64,000 bases of DNA from Ostrinia nubilalis (lineage: Eukaryota; Arthropoda; Insecta; Lepidoptera; Crambidae). Under the pieces are notes generated by a model. It worked only from the letters and a program-made list of their open reading frames with translations, did no database searches and was not told where the DNA came from. The position numbers and the translations under genes were made by a program. The stretch is taken from contig NC_087100.1 in the NCBI RefSeq assembly GCF_963855985.1, forward strand, positions 345,001 through 409,000, in the 5' to 3' direction. Within the stretch, counting starts at the first letter, position 1. Each line of letters opens with the position of its first letter. Shown here in pieces: positions 1-15,744 of this stretch.

Positions 1-3026
<3,026 letters not shown>

Positions 3027-3720
3027 TAAATAAACATTTTGCATAAAGAATTATTCGCATGTAAATTACAAACAGAGCAGATAATGGGCGTTCGCGTTGA
3101 CTACAGTTGACGTCAAACGTGTACATTACCTTTACCGAAATACTCCACATTGTTGAGTATTTGCGTGTCGGTAAACCATGGAAACAAATAGGTCTTGTGT
3201 CATACTTCAAATAGTACCGAAATTATTATTTTTAGAAAGAACCAGTGGAAATAATACCTACACACAGGAATAGTTCTAGTGTTAGCTACAGAAAGGTCTA
3301 AGTGACATAAAATAAACCCAACAGAAAACCTACGTATTAGAAAAGCAATAAAAACAAGATGGCTAACATTGTTGCTAGGCCAGAGCATGCTAGAATCCAA
3401 AGACTAAAACCTAAGCTAGCACCATTAATCTTTCGCCAACAAGTTGGTTACTTTTCCGCTGAAATATTATATCAAGAAGGGAACCGCAATTTATCTAATT
3501 CACGTTACATTTTTGACAAAGAGATAATGGCAAAGTAGGCGACTTGTAATTGAAGTTGATCAAACAATGACCTGCCACCTTGCAGTTTTGCGGTGGCAGA
3601 CTGGAGAAATTGATTTTCACGTCTGCACTCGTCACGGATTTCCCGTGTCGATGACCCCGACACCCTTTTGCATGAAAGGTTCTAACTAAAGTACGCTCCT
3701 ACCAGACTTGTAACGAAGGT

Positions 3721-4131
3721 AGGGTTGCCAGGTATACAAAAGCCGGACATTTTACCCTAAATGCCGGACATACATAGTTAATTAGTATCTGAGTTTCTTG
3801 CGCTGCTTCTTCTCAGCACTGGCCCATTTATTGTCCTGAAGCAGTGGTAGGGTTAATACTGGGACGTGTAAAAGTGCTTTTCTAAAGCCTACTTACAGAA
3901 ATAAATGAGTTTTACTGAGAGAGAGAGAGAGTTTTACTGAGTTTTTTATCATAGCTCATGAGTAATTACATCAACTATCATCTTCGAATCGGTAGCCCAA
4001 TATCCTGATACGCGCCCACATAAAAAAGCCTAACAAAAGCCGGACAGGTCGGACAAGAGATTATTTGACCGGACATGTCCGTAAAAAGCCAAACATGTCC
4101 GGCTAAAGCCGTACATAACACCTGGCAACCC
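3721..4131. mobile_element. TIR DNA transposon with CCGGACA repeats
   Basis: The ends are inverted repeats AGGGTTGCCAGGT and ACCTGGCAACCCT. At least six CCGGACA or TGTCCGG motifs lie inside. There is no coding region. A LINE-A tail is inserted at 3785-3935. Confidence 0.75.
3785..3935 (+). mobile_element. LINE-A 3' tail fragment
   Basis: GAGTTTCTTGCGCTGCTTCT and TAGGGTTAATACTGGGACGT match the LINE-A tail. It ends in an (AG)n microsatellite and lies inside a TIR element. Confidence 0.8.
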
Positions 4132-4639
4132 TAAACAGTATGGCTTGAAAGACAACATCGAGTTTCTATTGAATTCGGCTGAATTCAGCCATTAATATTC
4201 ATTTAAAGGAGATATTAATAAATGATGTGTTGTGAAAGGTAATGGCTCTGCTTTCTACGTGTACTGTACGGTATAATCATGGATTTAATTGTTATCGCTC
4301 AGCGTGCTCAGATGTGGGTAATTCTTCCCCCGACGGGAAAAACCGCAGGTTTGCGCAGGTGTAATACCTAATCTGACAGTTAATTATATCTACTTAACTA
4401 TTAGGCGGGATTATGTTTGTTGAAACTGTAAATATTATGTTTATTTAAAGAAGTAACTGTTTAATTTTAACTTTAATTAAGATTAATGAAGCTTTAGTTA
4501 AGATGAGAAAAGAAACTAAAATAAACGGCAGTTACTTAACTTCTTTTATCAAAATCTGCTGTTTATTATAAGAAAAGTATGTTAAGTGTTTTACTCGTAT
4601 ATTGGTGTTTGCCTGGTGGAAATAAATAATGAGATGCTC

Positions 4640-5020
4640 TTCTTCTGTGGGCGTTCAACATGGTACAGTCAATACAATGTCATAAGGATTAATTCTTAAA
4701 ACTAGGTACTTACTGCAGATTCGGGGTGACGTCTGCCGCCTCGCCAGCCTTCGGTCACCTTCGTCACGTTGCAGCGTTTGCGTTACATGATATCTACAAT
4801 GTAAAAAAAATATGGATTAGCGAAATGATGAACAATTATTTATTAGGTTATAAAAAAAAGAAAAGATTTCTCGAAACTTCACCGTAGTGGATGAGCTACG
4901 ATTAGAGGGAGCAGACCGGATGTTTGGGCACAAATACTAATTTACATTACATCCACAAAATGATAAAGGATCAGCTAGTGTAAAAAAATCGCAATTTACA
5001 TAGTGGGCGCCCAACATGGC
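4640..5020. repeat. modular repeat, first locus
   Basis: GTGGGCG(C/T)(C/T)CAACATGG at 4647-4663 and 5003-5019 flanks a GC-rich block at about 4712-4795 (GACGTCTGCCGC, TTACATGATATCTACA). A second locus is at 11670-12110. Confidence 0.6.
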
Positions 5021-5048
5021 ACATTTTTTTTTTAAAGTACCTATACCA

Positions 5049-5086
5049 ACTAATATTATAAATGCGAAAGTAACTCTGTCTGTCTT
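5049..5086 (+). mobile_element. Lep1-like Helitron 5' end fragment
   Basis: CTAATATTATAAATGCGAAA followed by CTCTGTCTGTCT. Truncated after about 40 bases. Confidence 0.65.
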
Positions 5087-5662
5087 AGAGATGGGTTATA
5101 CTAGGTAAAGGACATTGTCAGAAACCGCCTAAAAAACCGCCCAAAAACATTAACCCATCATAATTATTTTCTATTTTTTTTAATACATTAAGCACCCTTT
5201 CATTCTAATGGACACTTAAGCATTGAAAAATTAAATAAATAAGTCTTTTAACGTTTATTCTATAATACTATTACAACTTCCGGACGTTTTGGTGCGTGGC
5301 ATGGTCTAAAACCTATCAAGTTCCATAATTTTTGCCGATAAAATCTGTACGAGGCATTACCGTACTTTATTGCTGGGAGTCCATGTATAGTGATGTTCCT
5401 GCGGCCATCATAGACAATAAAATATCGATTTTGAAAATAAAATAAATCGATTAAACTGCTTTGAAGACTAGATTTGCGTTAAAAGCTAAAAAGATATTGA
5501 CAGTTTGACACTATTACAAGAAGATATCTAAAGTGTCCAACTGGTCGAAGGTCGTAAATAAAATAAAAATAATTAGGACCATAAACTGATATTCATGGTA
5601 TCATAACTGTAAAAGTGTCAGAATCCGATGTTGAATCCAATGCCAGTTGAAGTGTGAGAAAC

Positions 5663-7463
5663 ATATCGATACCTTCAGGTTCAATTGTCGTATAAACCAA
5701 AACCCTACTTTTCAGGAGAGCCAAAAAACGATTTTTTTTTTAATAAAAAATTCGTAACTTTTTTATTTGAGAAGTTATAAAAAAATGTCCAAGAGAAAAC
5801 ATTTTTCAATTTTTGCGATGAAAAAGTCTAAATATTTAAAAAATGGGCATCTTCAGTAGTTTTAAAGTTAGCTTGGAGTTACGTCGTTGAAAAAGGCACT
5901 CGGTGGTTTATACGACCCATTATATTTGACCTAAAAATAACTCTTTACGTCGTATTTGAATTTTTTGTAAACACGAGACTGAAATTGATGGCTTAAAGAC
6001 CATTAGATGTAATTTTTTTGGTTTATATACCCATTGATAAAGTGATTTATTCAAATGTATTATTAAAACTATGTATGTAAATAATGCATTGTTTACTATT
6101 TCCAGGCTTTTGTTGTTTAGATAATTTGCACAAAGATATTTAACAGTGTAAAAACTATATTTGGTTGAGGTAGAAATAATAAATTTGCTTGCATACGAAA
6201 AATAACATTTTTTTTACAATTTTGCAGGAAAATTATGGCAAAACAAATAATATTTCTAATAATTCTAAACAAAACTAATCACCATAAATTTTGAACAAAA
6301 AAATACAATTACAGCAAAACTTAAGACGGCTTTCCTGGTTCTCTGATTCTGATTTCGTTTGGTTATGATAAATTTTGCATGAAGAGAAGAGCCCCAGTAT
6401 GCTCAGGAGAAGGATTTGTAATTTTTTGAGAATTTCTCTAAGGAATTTATATCTTTACAAGAAACCCAAATTTAAATTACAGCTAAAAGTAACCACTACT
6501 GGCAACAATTAAAAGTTGGAGTACTTGTAAAGTAATAAACTATTACAGAGCATCTCAAAAGGGTATAAAATGAGCACACTATGGCTTGTTTTCTTTGTTT
6601 AAAAGTCTTGAATTCATCACATTTAGTCGAGATCAATAGGCTAGATGACAAAATTTCAATTATTTGTCCGTCAAACAGATAATTAGAAAAAATGACTCAT
6701 ATTTTTTATTTTCTTTCATAATTTAATAATATCAGTGCTACATCGAGTTGAAATGGCGCGATACGTCACGCTTGAGTAGAATTTTTACTCAAAAGTGACG
6801 TCACGCGACATTTCAACTCAATATAATACAGTAATTCTTCGATTATGGGAAAAAATTAAAGTATGAGTCTAAATTTTCTAATTCTCTGTCTGACGGACTA
6901 AATAGAGTTTCGATTTCATGACCCGGTCATCATTACTATTCACGGATGTACTGGACCTGGAAAGCAACCTTATATATCTAGTTATTATCTTTAAAAGTAG
7001 AAACAATCAACTTTCTTTAACTTTATAAATAAGAAAAACTTACTTACTGTACATACATACATATGTGATGCAATAAATAAATGAATATGAATATGAAACA
7101 GATAATTACCATATTGAATACGTGGACTTACGACGTTGAATCTGGACATAAAACGCCATGTTTTTAGGCTTAAAAACCATTTTCAATTACGAGTGAGTTT
7201 TACGTCCTGGCTTAAAAAAATGTATGGTTGATACATCTTAGCAAAAATACCAAAAACAAGCGTTCGGTTTTTACACTGTTTATAAGGTATTTATTTATCT
7301 TTTACGCTATAGTTTTTTGGGGCGTATAAACATTTTTTTAGCGAATTTCAATATTTCGAATATACAGCTCGATAGAGAAAAAAATTCTGATTAAAATGGT
7401 ATATATAACTCGATTTGGCCAAAATGGTTTATACGACAATTGAACCTGAAGGTGTCGATATAT
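5663..7463. mobile_element. TIR element, 1.8 kb, non-coding
   Basis: Inverted ends of about 37 bases, the left containing ACCTTCAGGTTCAATTGTCG and TATAAACCA. More GGTTTATACGAC motifs lie inside. No transposase frame is visible. A palindromic MITE is nested at 6644-6931. Confidence 0.75.
6644..6931. mobile_element. palindromic MITE with TTTGTCCGTCA/TGACGGACTAAA arms
   Basis: Arms of over 100 bases pair with mismatches. The centre has a stronger hairpin in which GAGTTGAAATGGCGCGATAC pairs with its reverse. A related element is at 27683-28001. Confidence 0.75.
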
Positions 7464-7550
7464 ATTTTTTTTTTATGTGACAGGAGGCAAATGAGCAGAC
7501 GGATCACCTGATATCAACCTAGTATAGTTGCCAGTCTCTCATAATCTATG
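7464..7550 (-). mobile_element. SINE/LINE 3'-tail fragment
   Basis: A T-run then GACAGGAGGCAAATGAGCAG and ATCACCTGAT: the reverse of a common lepidopteran 3' tail. A second copy is at 30725. Confidence 0.6.
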
Positions 7551-7553
7551 CCA

Positions 7554-7718
7554 ATGAGGGTTTTCGCGATTGAAAAATCCGCCAGATGGCAATACGTAGA
7601 CGTGAGGTCCAAATGCTGCATGATTGGTTATTTTTGACATGACACCAATCATGCAGCATTTGGACCTCGCGTCTACGTATTGCCATCTCGCGGATTTTTC
7701 AATCGCGAAAACCCTCAT
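7554..7718. mobile_element. near-perfect hairpin MITE
   Basis: ATGAGGGTTTTCGCGATTGA and about 55 more bases pair with the other end, with few mismatches and a loop of about 15 bases. Confidence 0.9.
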
Positions 7719-8049
7719 TCATAGCACATGTATAATAATAGACCAAATGAACTTTTATAGATTGTGAAAGAGAAGATAAAGATTTTATTATTTTATTAAA
7801 ATCTTGCCACGAGGTAGTTTTTCAGTAGAAACCAGGATTGGATAATCGCTACAGGCAAGTATCAGAACATTTTATAAATATTTTTAATCGATTATATCCA
7901 TGTGAATCGTTTTAATAAATTGTCATTTTACTTTTTCAATTAAAACTTTTTCAATCCCTAGTCTTGTCAAACTGTCATAATGTCAACAAATTATAAATGT
8001 CACGTCAGTTGACTCAATTTCAGTCTTCTGTGCGTTTATTGTATTTTTA

Positions 8050-8998
8050 TTTCAATGAAATAGTGCTAAAGGGTTAGTACTAAAACTGAAAGCCTTTTTT
8101 CAGAAAGAAAACCAATGTGGTGCCCTTATTATTCATGCTGTTTGAAAGTTACAAGTCAGTGATACAGAGTTGCCGACATTATAACTCCGTAGTGATACCA
8201 TACCAAAGAAGAAGTTTTCCTAAACACTTGTGTTGTTTTTATATGTGATCGAATAAAAAGGATTAATTCTACTGCTCAAATGGAATAACTTATCCCAAGA
8301 GACCGAATATAAAAAAAACCTCTCCATAGAAATTATCACCATCACGAGGATGTGAATTTTTTTGAGAATTTGATATTGGTCCTGTAAGAAAAGTAGTTGT
8401 ATTTCAGTAGTAGAATCAACCCTTCTTGTTTCATCAGCAAGAGTAACTATAAAAACGCCCTGTAGGTAGGTATTATTAAGCTGAAGAGTTTGTTTAGTGT
8501 CAAAGACTGTCACACAGTGTAACTTAAATTGGCATATTATGATAATGAACATAAAAACTTAAATAAATATTTATGTTAATATTTTTTCTATTTATTTATT
8601 TTCCCAAAGCTTCACAGTGACAGCTGAAACAGCAATACTGTTAACAAAACAGTAAAACTAAACTTGGAACAAACTGTTACAAATATGAGGGGTTTAATAT
8701 TTTACAAATTAAAATAAAACCGCATGTTGCTTTACTTTCTCGTATAGGTAATAAATGTAATTAATGGCTAGATTATTAATGTTACTTTGTTACCCTCAAT
8801 AGTGAGGAAATCTTATAAAATGGTAACCCTGATTTTTATTGTCATTCAAGTGCTCTTTCTTCGCATAGGCTTCTGTGATTTGGCCAAGGGCCACACACAT
8901 TGCGATAACATTATGCGACATTGATTTGACAGCAGCGGAGTGAAGTCTTGCGACTATGCAAAATGATACCCTGTAATCGTAGCGCATACAGACATAGA
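8050..8998. other. intergenic, nothing recognised
   Basis: AT-rich with a 110-codon minus-strand frame at 8220-8552 that has no recognisable domain and a composition like its surroundings. Confidence 0.5.
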
Positions 8999-9240
8999 CT
9001 GGGCGGGGCACATAGCTCGTAGAGCTGATGGCCGCTGGGGCAGGAAAGTTCTTGAGTGGCGACCACGAGCCGAAAGACGTAGCGTGGGCAGGCCTCCCAC
9101 TAGGTGGACCGACGATCTGGTGAAGGTCGCGGGAGGTGCCTGTATGCGAGCGGTGCAGGATCGGTCTTCGTGGAAATCCTTGGGGGAGGCCTTTGTCCAG
9201 CAGTGGACGTCTTTTCGGCTGAAACGAACGAACGAACGAT
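8999..9240 (+). mobile_element. RTE-type LINE 3' fragment
   Basis: Encodes [20 protein letters not shown] through [18 protein letters not shown] to QQWTSF, with a (GAAC)n tail. 5' truncated. Confidence 0.88.
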
Positions 9241-9433
9241 ACGTATTACCACTATTTACCAGACATTACTATTTATTGCATACTCGCCGGATTACACGTA
9301 GGAGCACGCGCGTAACAGCTTCGGCCTTGCATTATTATAAGATCTTGTTCCGCCCTTTTACGAACTTCCTCCGTGAGGATATCCCCGCCGAATTCTATGA
9401 TGAACCTATCAAAAGTCATATTCTGCAATGTCA

Positions 9434-9581
9434 ACCCACCACAAGGTGGACCAACGACCTGATAAAGGTAGCGGGAAGGCGCTGGATGCAGGCCGCTACC
9501 AACCGTGCGATGTGGAAGTCATTGGGGGAGGCCTATGTTCAGTAGTGGACGTCCTGTGGCTGAAATGATGATGATGATGAA
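9434..9581 (+). mobile_element. RTE-type LINE 3' fragment, second subfamily
   Basis: Encodes TRWTNDLIKVAGRRWMQAAT and SLGEAYVQ, with a (GAT)n tail. 5' truncated. Confidence 0.85.
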
Positions 9582-10014
9582 GAAATGAATGAAAATGACA
9601 AATCTTCGCACGTGTATAATACCGTGCCAAAGTAATCATATAATTTTGGCACCTTAATAACTATTGCCGTTTTTGTTGTAAAGATCATGCAGCGCTACTT
9701 GCGGATATTATTGGAAAGAAAACTATGTGGGCTCTAGATCTGAAGCCGCTTTAACGAACACGAAGTGCTCATACAATGCGGCGTATTTTCTTCCAGTCTT
9801 TAGTCAGGACTTTAGTCGAATTAAAACCCCGGTTGAACGTGATATAGCCGCACTAGAATACGATGCTTTTTTGCATAATCGCAAGACTTCGTTCCGGTGT
9901 CGACCGAATGTTATCATGATGTATGTGGCCCAGGGGTTACCGTAGCCGCTAAGGTTTGAAACTTCTTGCTTAAAATATTGTAGTCTTTGGCATAGACTAC
10001 GATGGTAGTCATGG

Positions 10015-10335
10015 AGATAGGAGTTTGTTATCTCGTGTCAGATGTAAATGGTGAAAAGAAAACTCATGATTCGTGGTATTTTTATGTAATATGTAGGTAT
10101 TTTATAAAAGTGGAACCCCGAGTGATCTCCAAAACCCATTCTATTATTATATACGATTAGGCTTCGATATCTATAATACAATAGGAGTTTATTTCATGTG
10201 TCAGATGACAAGGGTGGAAACAACCTACGATTCATGTTGTTTATTTACGTGCAATATGTGGTCATATTGTAAAAGTGGAATGCCGAGTTGTATTTCTAAA
10301 ACTTGTTCTATTATTTTATACTATTTGGCTGCGAC
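10015..10335. repeat. diverged tandem duplication
   Basis: Two units of about 150 bases (10015-10165 and 10182-10335) share ATAGGAGTTT, TGTCAGATG, AAAAGTGGAA and TTCTATTATT in the same order. Confidence 0.55.
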
Positions 10336-10597
10336 TCGGCGTGACGACAATACAAAACATTTTTCGCGAATCGGTGTTCATACATTCACACAATACATTA
10401 GACGCCATGTTGTCATAAACGACATATTATAAAATCGCTGTGATTTAATATTCTTAATCATTAATTTTATGGCAAGTGTCCATCAGGAATCATTGTTCTT
10501 ACACACAGAATCGTATTATTTCGCTTTCGGGTAGTAATATGTCAAAATTGTTGGTTCTTTAGGCGAACAATGTATGGAGAACGAACATTGTCCTGAT

Positions 10598-11345
10598 ACT
10601 AGGTGCACCTATTCCAAGTATTTATTAATACGTGATCCAAATACCTGTTCCACTTAGTACGTAGTAATTTACCATACTTGACGCGACTAATGCGGACTAA
10701 TCCACGTATTATGACTTTAAAATACAATTTCCTTTGAAAAGATCCACTCGTAGTATTAATAATGCAATTTGAAATTGAATAATAATGTTTTTGCTGGTTG
10801 TTGATTGATTGATATCCTCCCTTCATACTTCAACAGGCTTAGGACTGTCAACTTAAAAGTTGGCGTATTTAAAAGATATCAATTTCATAAAAATATTTAC
10901 ATAATTTTTTCTATTTTTTATTTATGCAATTATCACGGACGCGTGACAACAAACCAAAACAAACCTGTCGGAAGAATAAAAACTGGTTTTTTACTGGCTA
11001 GTCAACAAGGAGTGAGCTGGATGAGAGAGAACAAAAATTAAAATATTCAAAACCTTACCTGTGTACAAATAGAGTTTAAATTACGTAATACATCAAACAC
11101 CTATTCCTATCTCACACCTGCCTGCGCTCAAATTTGTTTGTCAGACAGAGACGGAGTGAATCTCTACGTTCGCACATAAGCTTAGCGAGAAATACGCGGT
11201 GCGCGTAATACACGACTACGGATTATGCAATAATAACCTCTATTACTTTGATGGTAGGGTCGGAAATCGTGTAATTTAAAAAATACTAGGTGGATCAAGT
11301 ATTTTAAAAATTGGAATAGGTGCCACTTAGTACTGTAAAATACCT
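10598..11345. repeat. possible old TIR element
   Basis: About 50 bases near 10598 (ACTAGGTGCACCTATTCCAA) and near 11280-11335 pair in inverted orientation with gaps. Confidence 0.35.
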
Positions 11346-11384
11346 AGTGTGTGGATCTGTTCTAGTAAATACGTCTCATCTCTA

Positions 11385-11583
11385 GTCTGTCTGTCTGTCT
11401 GTTACGCTTTCCCGCTTAAACCTCGCAACCGATTTTGATGAAATTTGGCATAGAGATAGTTTGAGTCCCGGGAAAGAACATAGGATAGTTTTTATCCCGG
11501 TTTTTGAAACAGGGACGCGCGCGATAAAGTTTTTCTGTGACAGACAAAATTCCACGCGGGCGAAACCGCGGGCGGAAAGCTAG
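11385..11583 (+). mobile_element. Lep1-like Helitron, 5' truncated
   Basis: CTGTCTGTCTGTTACGCTTT through GCGGGCGGAAAGCTAGT. It matches the minus-strand copy at 19889 almost fully apart from the missing 5' end. Confidence 0.8.
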
Positions 11584-11669
11584 TAAAAAATGAAAGTCAA
11601 ATTGAATGTTACCTATTTGGAAATTGAGTATGAGAATACATTTTAAAAACTCACTTTTTTTTACTTATA

Positions 11670-12110
11670 GTGCAAGTCCAGGAGTGTGAGACGTCTGCTG
11701 CAGCGTCAGGTATTCCATCGCCTTCGACGAGTTACACGATATCACACATCTACAGAAAATAAAACACACGTAAGTAAGTTACAAAAAACCTATTGCTCAA
11801 GTCAAAGGAAAAAGTTTCTCTAAACCGCGCGGTGCTTTACAGAAAGAATACAGATTCCAAAATTTACATAAATTCACAAAATGGTAGGTTAAAGACTTAC
11901 GTTTTGACATTAAAATTGCTTTACATAGTGGGCGCCCAACATGGTGCAGTTAAAATGTGCAAAAACAATAACCACACTGGAATCTATTTTGAAAATTACC
12001 AACCTTATGTATTTATAAAAGTCAGGACGAGCTGGTGAGATGTCTGCTGCGCCATCAGCTTCTCGGTTGCCTCCATCGTGTTGATGTTACAGGATATCAG
12101 GTGTCTATAG
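11670..12110. repeat. modular repeat, second locus
   Basis: Two GC-rich blocks at about 11672-11757 and 12023-12108 surround GTGGGCGCCCAACATGG at 11928-11944. On the minus strand each block follows a pyrimidine tract and AG and reads as a short frame (ISCN...QQTSH). Confidence 0.6.
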
Positions 12111-13790
12111 AAAAAAAAACACGTATTTTAGCGAATAAAAACGAAATCAGGTAGTACCTACCTACAATAGGCGATTTTTCTAGATTTCGCCATGATGGAT
12201 GTAAAATTATCTTACAAATAAGCAATCAGTCGGTAGAAAAGTCATGCCTAGGAGGCAATTTTAACTTGCGTAGGTAGGTTCTGCAAAATGAAAAAGGATT
12301 CCCTTTGTGAACATGTTTTTTCTAATAGATAAAATTAACTACTTATGTGCTTTTAGGGCACGAAGCCTCGTTATGTAGACTACCTACTTAAGTACCTAAC
12401 GTTAAAAACGATTCACCGATCCCATCGTCCTCAAAATAGGGAAATAAAAAAACACCCTACTTACCTTTCATCTCAGCTTCTGTTCATTGTCTTGCAAATT
12501 CCCAAATCCATAGAAGCTCTGCAATTCCCACCCAAATGATCTTCAATCTTGATTCCGCTCCACACATTTTATAACTAAATTAGCAAACATTTTCCGGTAA
12601 AAAAAATATTTAAAATCATTAATAACGGACGGGCAAGATAAAAATGGCTACCTGCTGAATCTTTGTACTAAGGGTTAAACGACAAAATTAAACTACCCTC
12701 ACCTAACGATAAATATCCGAAGGCCCCCGAGAAAATTTTTACGGCAAGAAGAAAATACATGTCAATTTTCATTTCTACTTTGCTTTGACATTAATTAATT
12801 ATTACTTAAATATTCTATCCTTTGACACCTAATTTCGTGCACAATAACTCACAACAAATTAAAATAGTAGTGAACCGATTTTTTTTTGGACCGACGACAT
12901 ACCGCTTGTATTTTAGAAGAAAAAAAAATGGTGTCAAGAAATACATAATCATGCAGCTTTCAAATTAAATTTTGACCGCACAAATAATTAATTATTATTT
13001 GAACTGAAATTATTAACAAATATTTGCAGAAAGTTTAAATAGTTTTTTTTTATAATATTATAGTTTGTTCCATTTTTTTTTAAGATCACCACCAATCGGT
13101 GTACTTTTTATTGAAGGTTTTTGAAGTCGATTGAAAATAAAAGAAAATAAAAATAACAATAAAAACTTACACGTGCCAATTAGGTATTTAATAGGCAAAC
13201 CGAAAATAATTAATCGATATAAAAACCAGTCGACCTCATGTTTGTCCAAAATCGCCCATGACGATGACCTCTCGGGTTTAAATAATGGCTGGTATTTTAG
13301 ATCTATCATATTATCATTTCAGCCAATGCCTGTGGTGCACGGCCGCCACAATTTCCCGCCTACTTCTTCTTTTTTGTTGGCAATACCACAGAATAATAAT
13401 AAGTACTACGTAGCAATACTCGTAAATTTCCCGCTTTTTTTCTTTTCTGAATTACCTACCTTTAAAATTAAAATTTACATTGCATGTAGCTAGTTATATC
13501 AGGAAATTCGAAACATGATTTATTATTTAGATTTTTGTACTGGAGAAGCAGAAAAGCTTTTATTTTGTATTTCTGGTATTCAATTTAAACCTAGGCTGTA
13601 AAAAATAACAAGTGATTTCTTTGCTATGCTAAGGCATTTTCCCGCGTATACATCCCGTTATTTGCAGGATCCTGTTTAGTAGTAAGTATACGTCTTTTAA
13701 AATTAAGGTCCACACGGAGAGGTAGACCATATAAGCTTTTGTGCTTTGTTTTACGTCTTCTATGCGATTCTTGCAAGAAAACAAGGAATA
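12111..13790. other. intergenic, nothing recognised
   Basis: AT-rich with long T and A runs. The open frames at 13058-13493 on both strands overlap and look like chance. Confidence 0.5.
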
Positions 13791-14003
13791 ATGAGGGCTA
13801 TCGTTTTTATACTTAACAGTTGGCACCCCTGGCGATTGACAGGCCTTACTCTACAGTGGCGCCATCTTGATGAGTGCAAATGCGATAGTCCTCCTACCAC
13901 TTTAGCGCTCACAAGCTGGCGCCACTGTCTTCGCGACTAGCAAGTGACAGGACCTTACTCTACAGTGGCGCCAACTGGTGAGCGCTAAAACGATAGCCCT
14001 CAT
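13791..14003. mobile_element. MITE with ATGAGGGCTATCG ends
   Basis: Inverted ends ATGAGGGCTATCGTTTTTA and AAAACGATAGCCCTCAT. Inside, CTTACTCTACAGTGGCGCCA occurs twice. A degenerate relative is at 19146-19305. Confidence 0.8.
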
Positions 14004-15744
14004 TGAAGAAAAAAAAACTCGTCGAAATTATTCTGTGTTGATAGCGCACTTTTAATTGGCTCTAGAAAGTTAACGGTTGGTCCTAGAAAAAAAAGTTATC
14101 TGAAGATTAGTCTTATTTTTATCTATTCTAAACATTCCCGGCAAAAAAGCCAAAAATTCCAAAAAAAAAATTAAATTTTTCTAAGTCTCGTGCCCCATAG
14201 CGCCCCGTTTCCTATTTACACTGACCTACGAATCCCGTTTGCAGTGTCCCGCAAAAAACCGAACCGTGTGTGTTCACACAACAGTTCAGTTTTGTGCTTT
14301 AGACATACTCTCTCATCTGTGGTTTTGTCCTGCATTAGGTACACTGGATTGCAGTGGAAACGAGAATAGATGTAAAAATACTTTTTTCTTCAAGGCTCTC
14401 GCGGGTTACGGACGGTATTACGTTTATGACGCTTTGTGACTACTTTACTCGTCATGATTACGTACTGGCTATTGGTATAACTGGTCCCAGCTGATTCAAC
14501 ATTAATCTATTAGCTAATTTGCACACTGAACTTACCGCCTGACTCATTGTTAGTAAACAAAATAATTGAGCATGTCAGCTTGGAATGTGAAATTATATTT
14601 AATAGACAATAATTATGGGGAATCGCTAGCATGTCTCTTATTCACCACCATGAGCACCACGATGTCGTTGAGTCAGAGAACATGACCTGCTAATTTTTAT
14701 TGAAGTGTATAGCTATTTTAGTAAATTATTATTAATAATAAAGATATGTATTTACCAATAACTACTTTCGTACTAATAATAATTCATTGTAAGTAAACCA
14801 AACCTCAAAAAAAATTCCAATACCAGACAGTTATCCGTAGTAATATAGAATAGAATACTAAATAAATGCCTATTTAATCGTTAAACATTATGTATTAGTT
14901 CACTGTGATTTAATTAAAATTAAATTAATCAAGAATGTTACTTTCCAGACCTTTAGCGCCATCTGTCAATCTATAATACATAGTAAGAAGTTGAATAACA
15001 ATTTTTGCCTTAGCAGTTAGGTACGAACTAAGTTAGTGTAAGAATAACGTAACAGATGGCGCTTATGTCATCATCTAAGAAGTTCATCTCGTATGAGCTC
15101 GTATGTTTTTATTAGAATACCTAATTAATTAATTACAATTAATTAACTATAAATACAGCTGCTGCTTTGTATTTCTGACTTAGAACTCCTTCAGGATGAT
15201 AGTTCTTTGAGGTAGCAAACACAAAAGCGTGCTCGGTTGAGGATAGTGTTAGTAAAATATTGACTAAAACATTATTAATAGTATTGAAACAAACGTTATT
15301 CCATAAAAATATAAGATATATTTCAATCTGTTGGCACTTAAATTACACCTAAAATACTGCTTCTTGTTGCACATACTAAATATAAGTTTTTTAAATAAAA
15401 TTAAATCAATTCAAAAGTACCTCGTTTGTGCGACAAAAATAAACGGTTTATCTATAGGTACTATTAATAGCCTTATAATAGAAAACTGTATTATAAACGT
15501 TATGATCATAATCAATAATGCTGCATTACATATTATTTTACTATAAGAGAGTTATCATAGAGAGCAAGTAAGTAATAGGAATCCTTATTTTCATTTGATG
15601 TGAGGCGCACGAAATTGAAACGATTACATTGCAGAATAATAGTGTTCCTGCCTTATTATTTTTAGTATCGTGGCTGTTTTAGTCCAGAGGACTCACTGCA
15701 ACCAGTTTCGATGACGTCACAAGCTGATGTGGCACAGGAGTTGC
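14004..15744. other. intergenic, 3' flank of the main gene
   Basis: Apart from the 109-base MITE at 14955, nothing is recognised. The mRNA end of the main gene should lie in or before this stretch; I could not place its poly(A) signal. Confidence 0.5.
14955..15063. mobile_element. short MITE with AGCGCCATCTGT ends
   Basis: Perfect 12-base inverted ends, 109 bases in all, no coding region. Confidence 0.6.

Noticed and set aside
8999..9545. One long gene from the frame at 9084-9545
   Set aside because: It joins two separate RTE 3' ends of different subfamilies; the middle is not conserved coding sequence.
14955..15063. CTCF/insulator pair (AGATGGCGC)
   Set aside because: The motif forms the inverted ends of a small MITE and recurs near other transposons.
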